Assembly: GCA_017512425.1 (NCBI GenBank)
Contig: JAFWGI010000005.1
Location: forward strand, 248,001-312,000
Reading direction: 5' to 3'
DNA: 64,000 bases
From: Hyphomicrobium sp.
GTDB lineage: Bacteria > Pseudomonadota > Alphaproteobacteria > Rhizobiales > Hyphomicrobiaceae
Of the stretch, positions 1-9,191 are shown in pieces. The notes under the pieces were generated by a model. It was not told where the DNA came from. It searched no databases and saw only the letters and a list, made by a program, of their open reading frames with translations. Every line of letters begins with the position of its first letter. Positions within the stretch are counted from its first letter, which is position 1. A program made the position numbers and the translations under genes.

Positions 1-156
1 ATGTATGCGAACGTCGTCCGCCCTGTCGTTATCCGGCCGGCAACGCAGCGCATCATCACGCATGCTCCGGTCGTCGGTGTCGTCCATGAACGCGTAAAAG
101 TGCGCGACGGTGGCTATGGTTGGGCGCGCAGCGGCCGCGGCCTGTTCGACCACTAA
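1..156 (+). CDS. C-terminal end of an upstream gene (partial)
   Basis: The frame is open from the first base to a TAA at 154-156 and gives 51 residues with no internal stop. The ATG at position 1 may be an internal Met, since the window edge cuts the gene. The peptide is basic and Val/Arg-rich (motif VVHERVKVRDGGYGW). This recalls low-complexity C-termini of small secreted proteins in Rhizobiales, but I do not recognise the family. A rho-independent terminator follows 32 bases later, which supports this being the real 3' end of a transcript. Confidence 0.5.
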   Translation: MYANVVRPVVIRPATQRIITHAPVVGVVHERVKVRDGGYGWARSGRGLFDH

Positions 157-188
157 ATCGCCTGCCACCATGTTCTAAAGTTCCTGAG

Positions 189-214
189 GGGCGCGCCACC
201 GGTCGCGCCCTTTT
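189..214 (+). terminator. Rho-independent terminator
   Basis: The 7-bp stem GGGCGCG/CGCGCCC (189-195 with 204-210) closes a short loop and is followed by TTTTG. It lies just downstream of the gene ending at 156. Confidence 0.8.
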
Positions 215-241
215 GTTTTGCGGGCCAATTCCAGGGATAGA

Positions 242-2287
242 ATGCGCAGATTAATTTTGCCACGATCGGGCGGAATGGTCCGAAGATATGCTTTAGTCCG
301 AGCACATTCGAGACCGGAGGCACCGTTGTTTTCTGCGCGCCGATATTTGACCAGAGCTATTTTTCTCGCTGCGGCCGTTACCTCAGCCTTTGCTGCATCT
401 GGGGCTGCATCGCTGCCGGCTCATGCCGAACCAGGCGCCGCTTGCACGGACGGTTCCGATATCGCGCTTCTCGCAAGCCCGGTTCAGCCGTGGAAAGGCG
501 CTCCCCTGCGCGTCGTCGTCACCACCGAGGCCGCCCACAGCGGCGAACTTGTCCTGACGGCGCCCGACGGCTCCACTGCGGTGACATCTGCCGAACGCCG
601 CGGCGGGCCACCGTATTTCTGGATCGCCGAAGTCGCGTCGCCGTTTGCCGGAAAATGGAAAGCGACGCTGACGCGCAGCGCGGCGGCCGCCAATTGCAAA
701 AGCATCACGCGCGAGATCAACGTTCACGCCGGCCGCCCCAAATCCATCGGCGAAGCCAAAGGCTACGTCTGGCCGATCCGCGGGAGCTGGAACCGCGACA
801 CGGAGAACCTCTATTCGGCCTGGATCGAGAAGCTGTTCGACGCGCCGCTCGAAGAGCAACCCTCGTGGCCAGCGCTTCATGAAGTGCTGCGCGACCGCTC
901 GCGCAACGTGCTGTTCAATCACTTGGGGCTTGGCGAAGACGAGAAGAAGCTCGTCATCAAGCCCGATTGCGCCGACCTTCCGTATTTCCTGCGCGCCTAC
1001 TTCGCATTCAAGCTTGGATTGCCTTACGGCTACGCCTCGTGCACCCGCGGCGGTGGCGGCAAGCCGCCGAAGTGCCGGGCGTGGCGCAGCATTCGCGCGG
1101 CCGACGCGCCGCCGTCCGAAGAGGCAAAGCCGGCGCAATCGAAAGGTATCCTGTCCGATATCTTCGGCGCCGCTGATGCAGCACCGGGTAAAAGCGACGC
1201 GCCGAAGCCGCCGCAAGGGCTCGTCAACGCGTTCGGCTTTTATTTGCGCTCGACCGTCGCCAACGGCGTGCATTCGGGTTCAGGACGCACCACCGCCGAC
1301 GATAACAGCACCGACTACTATCCCGTTTCACTGAGCGAGGCCGATCTGCGCCCAGGCACGGTATACGCCGATCCCTACGGGCATCTGCTCGTGCTGTCGA
1401 AGCGCGTGCCGCAGACAGATGGATCAGCTGGCGTGTTCCTCGCTGTCGACGGCCAGCCCGACGGCACGATCGCGCGCAAACGCTTCTGGCGCGGCAACTT
1501 TCTGTTCGCGCAAGACCCGGCGCTTGGCGGTCCGGGCTTCAAGCACTTTCGTCCGGTCGTCGCCGGAAAGGGCGGCGCGCTTCGGCGCTTGAGCAACGCC
1601 GAAATCGAAAAGCATGAGCACTACGGCAACTTCTCGCTCGACCAATCGAAGCTCAGCGTCGAGGACTTCTACGACCGGATGGACGACGTCATGTCGCCGG
1701 CGCCGCTCGACCCGCAGCGCGCATTGCTCGAAGCCGTAACCGCGCTTGAAGAGCAGGTGGTGGCGCGCGTGACCTCGGTCGAAAATGGCCGCAAGTATCT
1801 GGAGAAGGGCGGCAGCGACGTTGCCATGCCCGACGGCAACGCCATTTTCGAGACGACGGGCGCCTGGGAAGACTTCGCGACGCCGTCGCGCGATCTGCGT
1901 CTGCTGATCGCGATCGACGTCGTCCGCAATTTCCCGGAGCGCGTCGCGCGCCGCCCGGAACGGTATGCGATGCCGAAGGATAAATCCGCCGCCGACGTCA
2001 AAGCCGGACTCGAAAAGACGCTCGCGACTGAAATCGCCGCGCGCAAATTCTCCTACACGCGTACCGACGGCTCGCCCTGGACGCTGACGCTCAAAGACGT
2101 CATCGACCGCACGCCTGCGCTTGAAATGGCATACAACGTCAACGACTGCGCCGAACTGCGCTGGGGCGCGTCGAACGACAGCGACGAAGCAAAACCCTGT
2201 AAGAGCCGCGCATCGTCAGGCCAACGCGCGAAAATGGCCGATTACCGCAAGTGGTTCAGCGAGCGCCGCCGCCCACCACGCGGCTGA
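242..2287 (+). CDS. Secreted protein of unknown function with possible Cys/His active site
   Basis: This encodes about 681 residues from the ATG at 242, which has an AGGGA motif six bases upstream; a TTG at 218 is in frame but less likely. A long basic N-region and a hydrophobic stretch ending in LPAHA (about residues 38-65) look like a signal peptide, so the product should be periplasmic or secreted. The early part has a beta-sandwich-like feel. A central DCADLPYFLRAY motif (Cys near residue 243) and a later PGTVYADPYGHLLVL motif (His near residue 381) are spaced like the Cys and His of papain-like or NlpC/P60-type hydrolases. That fold is an inference from motif shape only. I do not recognise a named family. 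It ends 18 bases from the convergent WD40 gene. Confidence 0.75.
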   Translation: MRRLILPRSGGMVRRYALVRAHSRPEAPLFSARRYLTRAIFLAAAVTSAFAASGAASLPAHAEPGAACTDGSDIALLASPVQPWKGAPLRVVVTTEAAHSGELVLTAPDGSTAVTSAERRGGPPYFWIAEVASPFAGKWKATLTRSAAAANCKSITREINVHAGRPKSIGEAKGYVWPIRGSWNRDTENLYSAWIEKLFDAPLEEQPSWPALHEVLRDRSRNVLFNHLGLGEDEKKLVIKPDCADLPYFLRAYFAFKLGLPYGYASCTRGGGGKPPKCRAWRSIRAADAPPSEEAKPAQSKGILSDIFGAADAAPGKSDAPKPPQGLVNAFGFYLRSTVANGVHSGSGRTTADDNSTDYYPVSLSEADLRPGTVYADPYGHLLVLSKRVPQTDGSAGVFLAVDGQPDGTIARKRFWRGNFLFAQDPALGGPGFKHFRPVVAGKGGALRRLSNAEIEKHEHYGNFSLDQSKLSVEDFYDRMDDVMSPAPLDPQRALLEAVTALEEQVVARVTSVENGRKYLEKGGSDVAMPDGNAIFETTGAWEDFATPSRDLRLLIAIDVVRNFPERVARRPERYAMPKDKSAADVKAGLEKTLATEIAARKFSYTRTDGSPWTLTLKDVIDRTPALEMAYNVNDCAELRWGASNDSDEAKPCKSRASSGQRAKMADYRKWFSERRRPPRG

Positions 2288-2305
2288 CTATAGAAGTCTG
2301 CCGCC

Positions 2306-3502
2306 TCAGCGCGGCGGCTTCACGTCGATGCCAAGGCGTCGGTCAAATGTGCCGGTCGCGATCTCCCAAACCTTGAGATCGGACGCCATCGACGTCGTCA
2401 CCGCGTACTTTCCGTCAGGGCTGATGTCGACCGAATGGCAAAGGTCATTAAACGGTCCGAAGTGCCGGACGAGCTTGCCCGTCGCCAAATCCCACAGCGC
2501 CGGATGCGATTGGCAGGTGATCAACTGCTTGCCGTCCGCCGTGAACGCAACATCGAAGACGCTGAACATTGGATGCACGATGATAGTTTGCGTCTCTTTC
2601 TTGTCGGCCGTCGTGTAGACGCGCACCGTGCCGCCGCTGACCACCGCGAGCTGTGCGCCATCGCGCGAGAATGCCAGTCCATCGGGATCAGACCGCCCGT
2701 CGATCGTGAATTCGGCAACGTTCTCACCGGAGCTTAGCTTCCAGAGATAACCCTGCTTCGGCCTGCCTTGGCCGTCGCCACGCGCCTCTTCGCCCGCCGC
2801 CGCTGTCGCAACGAGATCGGCCGCTTCCGATACCGCGACGGCCGTCGCCGTTTTGCCGTGACCAGCGAGTTTGTAGCGCGCCGTCTTGGCCGCGACGTCG
2901 ATCGCATCGACGGTGTCGCTGTCGCCTGCGAGGAACAGCAATCCGTTGGCGGTCACAGCCATGCGCGGCGGAAAGAACGATTCTTTCGAGACCGAAAATG
3001 GCACCGTTCCTTGCGCTTCACCGCTTTCTGTCGCGTATAGCTGCACGGGCAGCCTGTCCTTGCCGGCCGCAATCGTCTTGCCGTCACCGACGAATACCGC
3101 GGAGCGCACGTAGCTGTACTCGTTGGTCCCGGCGGGCATGACGATGCGGCGAAGCATCTTGCCGCTCGCCGCGTCCCAGAGCCCGATCGAGCCATCGCGG
3201 CTCGCGCTCAAGATCGTTGTACCATCGGCACTATAATGCGCGTCGTAAATCCAGTCGGTGTGACTTTTGTCGCGCGATGCCTCGGCCGACTCGTGCCCGG
3301 GTTTTTCGGGCAGATCGATGCGCGGGCAGCGCGAGGCGACATCGGCGTCGAAAACGCGGCGATCCATGTCTTGCATGCCGGCGCTGACCTTGTCGCGGAT
3401 CGCGGTGCTTTTGCAGATAAGCGTCCACGAAATGTCATCAGCTGACGCGCGTGACGCGAGCGCGGCCAACACGATCAGCATCAGGGCGATCATCGCTTTC
3501 AT
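2306..3502 (-). CDS. Exported WD40-repeat protein
   Basis: 398 residues from the ATG at 3502, chosen because it opens a clean signal peptide (MKAMIALMLIVLAALASRASA); the frame stays open upstream to 3568. The mature part contains repeated WD40-type blades. Examples are SADGTTILSASRDGSIGLWD, FSRDGAQLAVVSGGTVRVY, FTADGKQLITCQSHPALWD and SPDGKYAVTTSMASDLKVWE. It is therefore a periplasmic beta-propeller, probably a protein-interaction scaffold. No catalytic domain is attached. It is convergent with the preceding secreted protein and divergent from the exported protein at 3711, so it is probably monocistronic. Partner unknown. Confidence 0.85.
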   Translation of the reverse strand: MKAMIALMLIVLAALASRASADDISWTLICKSTAIRDKVSAGMQDMDRRVFDADVASRCPRIDLPEKPGHESAEASRDKSHTDWIYDAHYSADGTTILSASRDGSIGLWDAASGKMLRRIVMPAGTNEYSYVRSAVFVGDGKTIAAGKDRLPVQLYATESGEAQGTVPFSVSKESFFPPRMAVTANGLLFLAGDSDTVDAIDVAAKTARYKLAGHGKTATAVAVSEAADLVATAAAGEEARGDGQGRPKQGYLWKLSSGENVAEFTIDGRSDPDGLAFSRDGAQLAVVSGGTVRVYTTADKKETQTIIVHPMFSVFDVAFTADGKQLITCQSHPALWDLATGKLVRHFGPFNDLCHSVDISPDGKYAVTTSMASDLKVWEIATGTFDRRLGIDVKPPR

Positions 3503-3710
3503 ATTGACCCGTTCCGCTCCAGCCATTTCCAATCGAACGGCGATCGTATCAAATCGTGGATGGGCCAACCAGCAGAGCCACGACAGGTCATTAACAGGGT
3601 GGATAGTTTGTTAAGCGTGGATAAGTGTGCGTGCTTGCGCGTGCCACAGCGCCATTGTTGAATGCCGCGGTTTTTTTTAAGAACTGCATAGAGCGATTGG
3701 GGAGTGCGCG

Positions 3711-4418
3711 ATGCGCGCCAGAATTTTGCGAGCGCTTGCCGCTGTCGCGTTTGCCGTTGCGGCAGCGGGATCGGCATACGCGCAAACGGTCAAGCAATAC
3801 GCGCTCGAAGACCTCGGCGTTGCAGAGTCTGCGGCGCTCCCGGTTCCAAAACCGAACAACTCGATCGGCAGCTCGAAATCGAAATTCTTCTACAGCGCGA
3901 TGGCGTCCGTGCAGGCGAGCGTCGAGACCATCGTTGCGTTTTACCGTCGCGAACTGCCGAAGCGCGACATGACGGAAGACGCCAGCGTCGCGCGCATTAC
4001 CGCCAACGACGCAACGCTCAAGTTTGCGAGCAGGGAAGGCCCGGTGACGTTGAAGGTCACGCACAAGGACGGACGGTCGAATATAGAGGTCACCGTCAGC
4101 CAGAAAGCCAAAGCGGAAGCGTTCGGCATGATGCCGAAGGCCGGTTACGTCAAAATCCTGTTCGGCAACATCGAGGAAGCGCCCGGCGAGATCACGATCG
4201 GCGGTAAGACGTTCAAGGTCAAAGCCGGCGAACGCGCCGAAAACGCGAACACTAGTCCGTCGATCGAGATGAAGCCCGGCAAGCACGCCTTCACCGTCCA
4301 ATTGCACGGCAGGCCGGCGCAGAAGGACGAGCATCAATTCAACGCGGGCGAGATCTGGAGCATCCTGATTGGGCCGGGCGGTGGTCTGCCGTTGCCGATG
4401 TATCAAAGCGGCGACTGA
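3711..4418 (+). CDS. Hypothetical exported protein
   Basis: 235 residues starting at an ATG with a GGGGAG Shine-Dalgarno seven bases upstream. Residues 1-24 form a typical signal peptide ending SAYAQ. The mature part has an N-terminal alpha/beta segment (ASVETIVAFYRRELPKR) reminiscent of small periplasmic domains in which a helix is followed by strands. A C-terminal beta-rich segment (GEITIGGKTFKVKAGER) follows, and contains a run resembling PEGA-type surface domains (APGEITIGG, MKPGKHAFTVQ). No catalytic residues are evident and I do not recognise the family. The downstream neighbour is a tRNA gene on the other strand. Confidence 0.75.
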   Translation: MRARILRALAAVAFAVAAAGSAYAQTVKQYALEDLGVAESAALPVPKPNNSIGSSKSKFFYSAMASVQASVETIVAFYRRELPKRDMTEDASVARITANDATLKFASREGPVTLKVTHKDGRSNIEVTVSQKAKAEAFGMMPKAGYVKILFGNIEEAPGEITIGGKTFKVKAGERAENANTSPSIEMKPGKHAFTVQLHGRPAQKDEHQFNAGEIWSILIGPGGGLPLPMYQSGD

Positions 4419-4534
4419 TGTTGGTCCGCCGCACATGCAACGCGGCTGCACGATCGCCGCGCGCGAAAGTGGGCGGCCATCACCGCGACCCGCAAAAGCG
4501 AGTCTGTCGACAAAGGCACGATGATTTTGAAAAT

Positions 4535-4609
<75 letters not shown>

Positions 4610-4791
4610 ATCCATATGGGGTCAGCGCCTTGCGGCGCCGCGAGAGACGCCTTATGGCGCAAGTGCTCCGGCATTGCAAGAGGCGCTTTTGCGCCTTTTC
4701 GCCGGGCCTAGCGCGACGTATTTGGCAGTCATCGGCCGTTTTCGTAGGCCAACCCGCCAACCTTTGAAAATTGAGGCTGCAGCCTGTGCCA

Positions 4792-5283
4792 ATGACCAGG
4801 ATAGAAATCTTCGACCGGCTGGCGTCGCTTGGCATCGTGACGCGGACGCTCGAACATGACGCGACCTTCACGGTCGCGCAAAGCACGGCCATCGAGCAAG
4901 CGCTTCCGGGTGCGCACACCAAAAATCTGTTCCTCAAGAGCGATAAGGGGCGCCTCGTGCTCGTCGTCGCGAAAACATCGACGGCGGTCGATCTCAAGAT
5001 GCTTGGCAAGACCCTTGGCGCTGGCCGCTTCTCGTTCGGCAAGCCCGATCTGCTTTTGGAGCTTCTCGGCGTGACCCCCGGGGCGGTCACCGCCTTCGCG
5101 ATCGCCAACGATACGGCGGGCCAGGTCGAACTGGTCCTCGACGACGCGCTGATGACCCACGACAGCCTCAATTGTCATCCACTTGAGAACACCGCGACGA
5201 CCAACATTGCGCGCGACGATCTTTTGCGGTTCATTCGTGAAACGGGCCACGAGCCCAGAATAATGACGCTCTCCGGCTCATAA
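4792..5283 (+). CDS. Prolyl-tRNA deacylase-like editing protein (YbaK/ProX family)
   Basis: 163 residues from the ATG at 4792. An in-frame TTG at 4771 would add seven residues and has no better ribosome site. The protein matches the free-standing YbaK/ProX editing domain, which hydrolyses mischarged Ala- or Cys-tRNA in trans to prolyl-tRNA synthetase. Seen features: the HTKNLFLK motif (about residue 43) with the conserved Lys of the substrate pocket, the LGAGRFSFG strand-turn, and the GVTPGAVTAFA loop typical of ProX/PrdX. Length is normal for the single-domain form. It precedes the thioredoxin gene by 36 bases on the same strand, so co-transcription is possible. Exact substrate (Ala or Cys) cannot be told from sequence alone. 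Confidence 0.88.
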   Translation: MTRIEIFDRLASLGIVTRTLEHDATFTVAQSTAIEQALPGAHTKNLFLKSDKGRLVLVVAKTSTAVDLKMLGKTLGAGRFSFGKPDLLLELLGVTPGAVTAFAIANDTAGQVELVLDDALMTHDSLNCHPLENTATTNIARDDLLRFIRETGHEPRIMTLSGS

Positions 5284-5319
5284 AAATAAACCCGCCGGGC
5301 GCGATCGAAGGAGACGACA

Positions 5320-6237
5320 ATGATCGATTTCGGCACACGCACGTCCGAACCCGGAGCGCCGGGGAATGCCGACATCATCAAGGATTCGACATCCGCAAAC
5401 TTCGCAGCCGACGTCATCGACGCGTCTCGCGATGTCCCGGTTATCGTTGACTTCTGGGCGCCGTGGTGCGGACCGTGCAAACAACTGACGCCTGTTCTCG
5501 AGAAAGTCGTCCGCAGCTATGGCGGCAAAGTCCGCCTCGTCAAAATCAACGTCGATGAAAATCAGGCGATTGCCGCCCAGTTGCGCGTGCAATCTCTGCC
5601 GACCGTCTATGCCTTTCGTGACGGGCAGCCGCTCGATGGCTTCGTCGGCGGCCAGCCTGAGAAAAATCTGCAAGCCTTCGTCGACCGGCTTGTCGCCGAC
5701 GACGCCGCCAACGATATCGATGCCGTTATCAAAACCGGCGAGGAGCTTCTCGATCAGGGCGACTTGCAAGGCGCCGCCGAAGTCTTCGCGGCCGTTCTGC
5801 AGGAAGACCGCGAGAACGCCGCCGCGCTCGTGGGCCTTGCAGGATGCTACTTCGCGACCGGCGACCTCGACCGCGCGCGCGCAACGATCAGCCTCGTTCC
5901 GCCCGACAAGCGCAACGCGCCACGCATTCAAAGCATCGAAGCCGCGCTCGATCTCGCAGCGAAGGCCGAGTCTGCCGGTGATCCATCCAATCTTCTGGCG
6001 GCAATCGATGCCAATCCCAACGATCATCAGGCGCGGTTCGACGCCGCCGTCGCGCTCGCTGCCAATGAGCGCCGCGCAGATGCGATTGAACACCTCCTCG
6101 AAATCGTGCGCCGGGACCGCAAATGGAACGAAGAGGCGGCGCGCAAACAGTTGCTGCAATTATTTGACGCCTGGGGCCCGAAAGAACCGCTGGTCGCCGA
6201 AGGCCGGCGTAGGCTATCGTCGCTGCTATTCAGCTGA
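5320..6237 (+). CDS. cnoX: CnoX-type thioredoxin with TPR-like C-terminal domain
   Basis: 305 residues, ATG preceded by GAAGGAGA. Residues about 20-125 are a thioredoxin fold with active site WAPWCGPCK (Cys50 and Cys53). The remainder is a helical TPR-like region (DLQGAAEVFAAVLQEDREN, DLDRARATISLVPP). This two-domain layout is that of CnoX/YbbN, a chaperedoxin that holds unfolding proteins and guards them from over-oxidation before transfer to GroEL or DnaK. E. coli CnoX has an SxxC site without thiol-reductase activity; here a full CGPC is present, so reductase activity is expected, as reported for CnoX of Caulobacter. It is followed 24 bases later by the Lon-N-domain gene. Confidence 0.9.
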   Translation: MIDFGTRTSEPGAPGNADIIKDSTSANFAADVIDASRDVPVIVDFWAPWCGPCKQLTPVLEKVVRSYGGKVRLVKINVDENQAIAAQLRVQSLPTVYAFRDGQPLDGFVGGQPEKNLQAFVDRLVADDAANDIDAVIKTGEELLDQGDLQGAAEVFAAVLQEDRENAAALVGLAGCYFATGDLDRARATISLVPPDKRNAPRIQSIEAALDLAAKAESAGDPSNLLAAIDANPNDHQARFDAAVALAANERRADAIEHLLEIVRRDRKWNEEAARKQLLQLFDAWGPKEPLVAEGRRRLSSLLFS

Positions 6238-6261
6238 AGCTGAGCTTCTCAGAGAGGCGCC

Positions 6262-6951
6262 GTGACCCTGACTGACCGCTATCGCAAACCGTCTGATCTG
6301 CCTCCTCGGATTCCAGTGTTTCCCTTGCGCGGCGCGATTCTGCTGCCGCGCGCAACGCTGCCCCTCAACGTCTTCGAGCCACGCTATCTCGCGATGGTCG
6401 ACGACGTGATGTCGAGTGGCCGGGTCATCGGCGTCTTGCAGCCCGAGGGTCGCGACGACGATGACCCAGAAACCGAAAGCCCGATCGGCAACGACGCTGG
6501 GCTGCGCCGCGTCGGCTGCGCTGGCCGCGTGACGTCATACCAAGAGCTCGAAGACGGCCGCATCGTCATCACGTTGACCGGCATCGTCCGCTTCGAATGC
6601 ATCGGTGAAGCCGAGACCGATACGCCCTACCGGATCATGAGCGTCAGCTACGATCGCTTCGCGCGTGATCTCACAGAGGGCCTCGGCGAAGAACTTGTCG
6701 ATCGCCAGAACCTCTTGCGCGTTCTCAAGGCCTATCTCGAAGTCAATCGGCTGAAGACCGATTGGAACGCCATCCAGCGTGCGTCGAACGAGTTCCTGAT
6801 CAACGCACTTTCCGTCATGTGCCCCTACGGCCCCGAAGAAAAGCAAGCGCTGCTCGAAGCCGCCGATCTGAAAACGCGCGCCGACGTTCTGATCGCGCTC
6901 GCCGAAATCGAGCTGGCGTCGAACGGCGGTACAGGCTCGACGCTGCAATAG
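6262..6951 (+). CDS. Lon N-terminal-domain protein (LON substrate-binding domain)
   Basis: 229 residues starting at GTG 6262, with GAGAGG about eight bases upstream. It has the Lon N-terminal (PUA-like) signature, [27 protein letters not shown], split here as [13 protein letters not shown] and [36 protein letters not shown] and a helical C-terminal bundle follow. There is no AAA+ module or Ser-Lys protease domain, so it is the stand-alone family rather than a truncated Lon. Such proteins are common next to thioredoxin genes in alphaproteobacteria. A peptide-binding or adaptor role is inferred, not shown. The Trm112-like gene starts 12 bases after its stop. Confidence 0.9.
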   Translation: MTLTDRYRKPSDLPPRIPVFPLRGAILLPRATLPLNVFEPRYLAMVDDVMSSGRVIGVLQPEGRDDDDPETESPIGNDAGLRRVGCAGRVTSYQELEDGRIVITLTGIVRFECIGEAETDTPYRIMSVSYDRFARDLTEGLGEELVDRQNLLRVLKAYLEVNRLKTDWNAIQRASNEFLINALSVMCPYGPEEKQALLEAADLKTRADVLIALAEIELASNGGTGSTLQ

Positions 6952-6962
6952 GCGTATGCGCG

Positions 6963-7214
6963 ATGGCGGACGATCAAAACCAAGACGCAACGCAACAGCC
7001 CTCAGTGGATCACACAACCGATCCGAAACTGCTGGAGTTGCTTGTCTGCCCGTTCACGCGCATGCCGCTGATCTATGACGCCGCCGGACAGGAGCTGATC
7101 AGCCGCGCTGCAGGCCTTGCGTTTCCAATCCGTCACGGCGTCCCGCTGATGACGGAAGATGCCGCGCGTCCGTTGACCGACGATGATCTGAAAAAGATCG
7201 CCAACCGCAGTTGA
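6963..7214 (+). CDS. Trm112 family protein
   Basis: 83 residues from ATG 6963. The frame continues upstream into the preceding gene, but homologues start near here. The core, [17 protein letters not shown] followed by [22 protein letters not shown], is the Trm112/YcaR family pattern. Bacterial members often carry two Cys in a CPxCK-type motif. Here only one Cys is present (VCPFTRMPL), so a classical zinc site is unlikely. The family includes activators of methyltransferases; the partner here is unknown. Probably the last gene of the cnoX-LON-Trm112 operon. Confidence 0.88.
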   Translation: MADDQNQDATQQPSVDHTTDPKLLELLVCPFTRMPLIYDAAGQELISRAAGLAFPIRHGVPLMTEDAARPLTDDDLKKIANRS

Positions 7215-7341
7215 CCATTCCGCTTGCGAATTAACTCTGTTCGCAACGCATTGCATCACCTCACGCGCGCACGTTGTGCTTAACCATATCGCTTTAGTTT
7301 TTGTAAAAGGCTGTGTGGTCACGTCGCTCTGGTGAACAAGA

Positions 7342-9093
7342 GTGTGGCCGGTGACACCTGAAGCATTCGAACGGCGATCCGGTCCGCGGACGCGGACGAA
7401 AACGCGCGCGCCGTCATTGGCCCGCAGCGTGGGCCAAGCCGTCAGAGCTGCCTGGCAGCCGTTTGCGGCAGCTATCGCGTATCTGTGTCACCGGATGCCG
7501 TCGCGCGCTGCCAACGCGCGCCTCGAATATCTGAAAGATGCGCGCTGGCAGTTGACCGAAACGCAAGCGCGCTTTCGTGAGCTGCTCGATAGCCAATCCG
7601 AGTTGATCTTGCGCCGCGATTGCGAGGATCGGGTCGTCTTTGCCAACGCCGCGTTTTGCAAAGCTTTCGGTGTTGCGCTCGATGATGTTCGTGGCCACGC
7701 GTTCTGGCCGCCGGTTCTCCAATCGCCGACCACGCAAGTCGATCTCGCCGGCCGCACGCGAAAAATCGAAAGCCTGAAGACCGTCGCCGGTGCGCGCTGG
7801 ATCGAATGGGAGCAGCATCGCGTCGCGCCCGCCGATGACAGCAGCGACACGCAGTATGTCGGCCGCGACGTAACCGACGCGCTCAGCCTCGAAGCGGAGC
7901 TGCGCGACGCGCGCGACCAGGCGGATGCGGCCAATCGTGCGAAGTCACGCTTTCTTGCCGCAATGAGCCATGAAATTCGCACGCCGATGAATGGCATTCT
8001 TGGTATGGCGAGCCTGTTGCAGGAAACCAGCCTCAGCGATGAGCAGCAGTCGTATACGCGCGCGATCAACCAATCGGCGAAATCCTTGCTCGCGCTGATC
8101 GATGAAATTCTCGATTTTTCCAAGATCGAAGCTGGTAAACTGCAGCTTGTCACCGCGCCGTTCTCGCTGCGCGCCTGTATCGCGAGCGCTCTCGAATTGA
8201 TGCAGCCGTACGCGGCACGGCGCGGCAATACCATCGGTCTCGCCGTTTCTGGCGATGTGCCGAATTTGGTTTTGGGCGACGCGGCGCGCGTTCGTCAGAT
8301 CGTCCTCAATCTGGTGTCGAACGCGGGCAAGTTCACTGAGAATGGCTCAATCAGCGTTGATGTTCGCCGTAGTGGCGAGACGCGCTTCGAACTGCGCGTC
8401 ACAGATACCGGCATCGGCTTCTCCGTCGAAACGATCAGCGTCCTGTTTCGCGAGTTCGAGCAGGCCGAAGATCTGCGCAGCGGACGGCAGAACGGAACCG
8501 GTCTCGGCCTTGCAATTTCAAAGCGCCTCGCACGTGCGATGGGCGGCGAAATCACGGCAGATGGTGCGCCCGGCCAAGGCGCAACATTCACGGTGACGTT
8601 TGAACTCGGCGTCGCAAGCGCGCTCGATTTTGATGGTTCTTCGGTGACCTCGCCGGCAAGTTCGAAACGCGGTATCCTGCGCCACACGGGGGCGCCGCGC
8701 GTGCTGCTTGCGGAAGACAACGAGATCAATGCGCTGCTCGCGCGCCGCGTCTGCGAACGCGCCGGTTGCAGCGTCACCGTCGTCAAGGACGGCGCCGCGG
8801 CTGTCGCTGCCGTCGAGCAGGCTGCAACGCAATCCGGCCAAGCGTTCGATCTCATACTGATGGACGTCTTCATGCCGCAATTGGATGGCCTTGAAGCGAC
8901 GCGCGCCATCAAGGCACTTCTTCCCGAGTGTCCGCCGATTGTCGCGCTGACAGCGAACGCTTTCGCCGATGATCGCGACCGCTGTCTGGCAGCCGGCATG
9001 GACGACTATCTGGCGAAACCGTTCGATGTGGCGCAGTTGCAGGCCGTATTGCAGCACTGGCTTCCGCGGCACGATACGCGCCACGCGAGTTAA
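7342..9093 (+). CDS. Hybrid sensor histidine kinase (PAS-HisKA-HATPase-REC)
   Basis: 583 residues from GTG 7342 (GTG 7351 is an alternative). Order: a basic N-region with one weakly hydrophobic stretch (about residues 35-50) and a coiled helix. A PAS-like domain (about 72-180) ends in a PAC-type YVGRDVTDAL. The HisKA domain has the phospho-acceptor His210 in MSHEIRTPMNGILGM. The HATPase has N box LNLVSNAGKFT, G1 DTGIGF and G2 GTGLGLAI. The C-terminal receiver has an acidic pair in LLAEDNE, phospho-Asp near 508 (LILMDVFMP) and Lys in YLAKPFD. No HPt domain is present, so a separate phosphotransferase is needed. The fold resembles PleC/DivL-like kinases only at domain level, and the signal is unknown. 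The gene stands alone; TTAACC half-sites lie upstream. Confidence 0.93.
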   Translation: MWPVTPEAFERRSGPRTRTKTRAPSLARSVGQAVRAAWQPFAAAIAYLCHRMPSRAANARLEYLKDARWQLTETQARFRELLDSQSELILRRDCEDRVVFANAAFCKAFGVALDDVRGHAFWPPVLQSPTTQVDLAGRTRKIESLKTVAGARWIEWEQHRVAPADDSSDTQYVGRDVTDALSLEAELRDARDQADAANRAKSRFLAAMSHEIRTPMNGILGMASLLQETSLSDEQQSYTRAINQSAKSLLALIDEILDFSKIEAGKLQLVTAPFSLRACIASALELMQPYAARRGNTIGLAVSGDVPNLVLGDAARVRQIVLNLVSNAGKFTENGSISVDVRRSGETRFELRVTDTGIGFSVETISVLFREFEQAEDLRSGRQNGTGLGLAISKRLARAMGGEITADGAPGQGATFTVTFELGVASALDFDGSSVTSPASSKRGILRHTGAPRVLLAEDNEINALLARRVCERAGCSVTVVKDGAAAVAAVEQAATQSGQAFDLILMDVFMPQLDGLEATRAIKALLPECPPIVALTANAFADDRDRCLAAGMDDYLAKPFDVAQLQAVLQHWLPRHDTRHAS

Positions 9094-9191
9094 CCACGCG
9101 CGACCTCGTCGCCGCAGTGCTGCGCGCGCTTTGCAAAACCGTCACGGAATCGTGCTAGGAACGCGCCCGGGGATTATTCAGGGGTGACCAT

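Noticed and set aside
4681..4699. Hairpin AGGCGC-TTTT-GCGCCT followed by TTT near the tRNA gene
   Set aside because: It looks like a terminator on the plus strand but no plus-strand transcript ends there, and the tRNA is on the other strand. Left unassigned.
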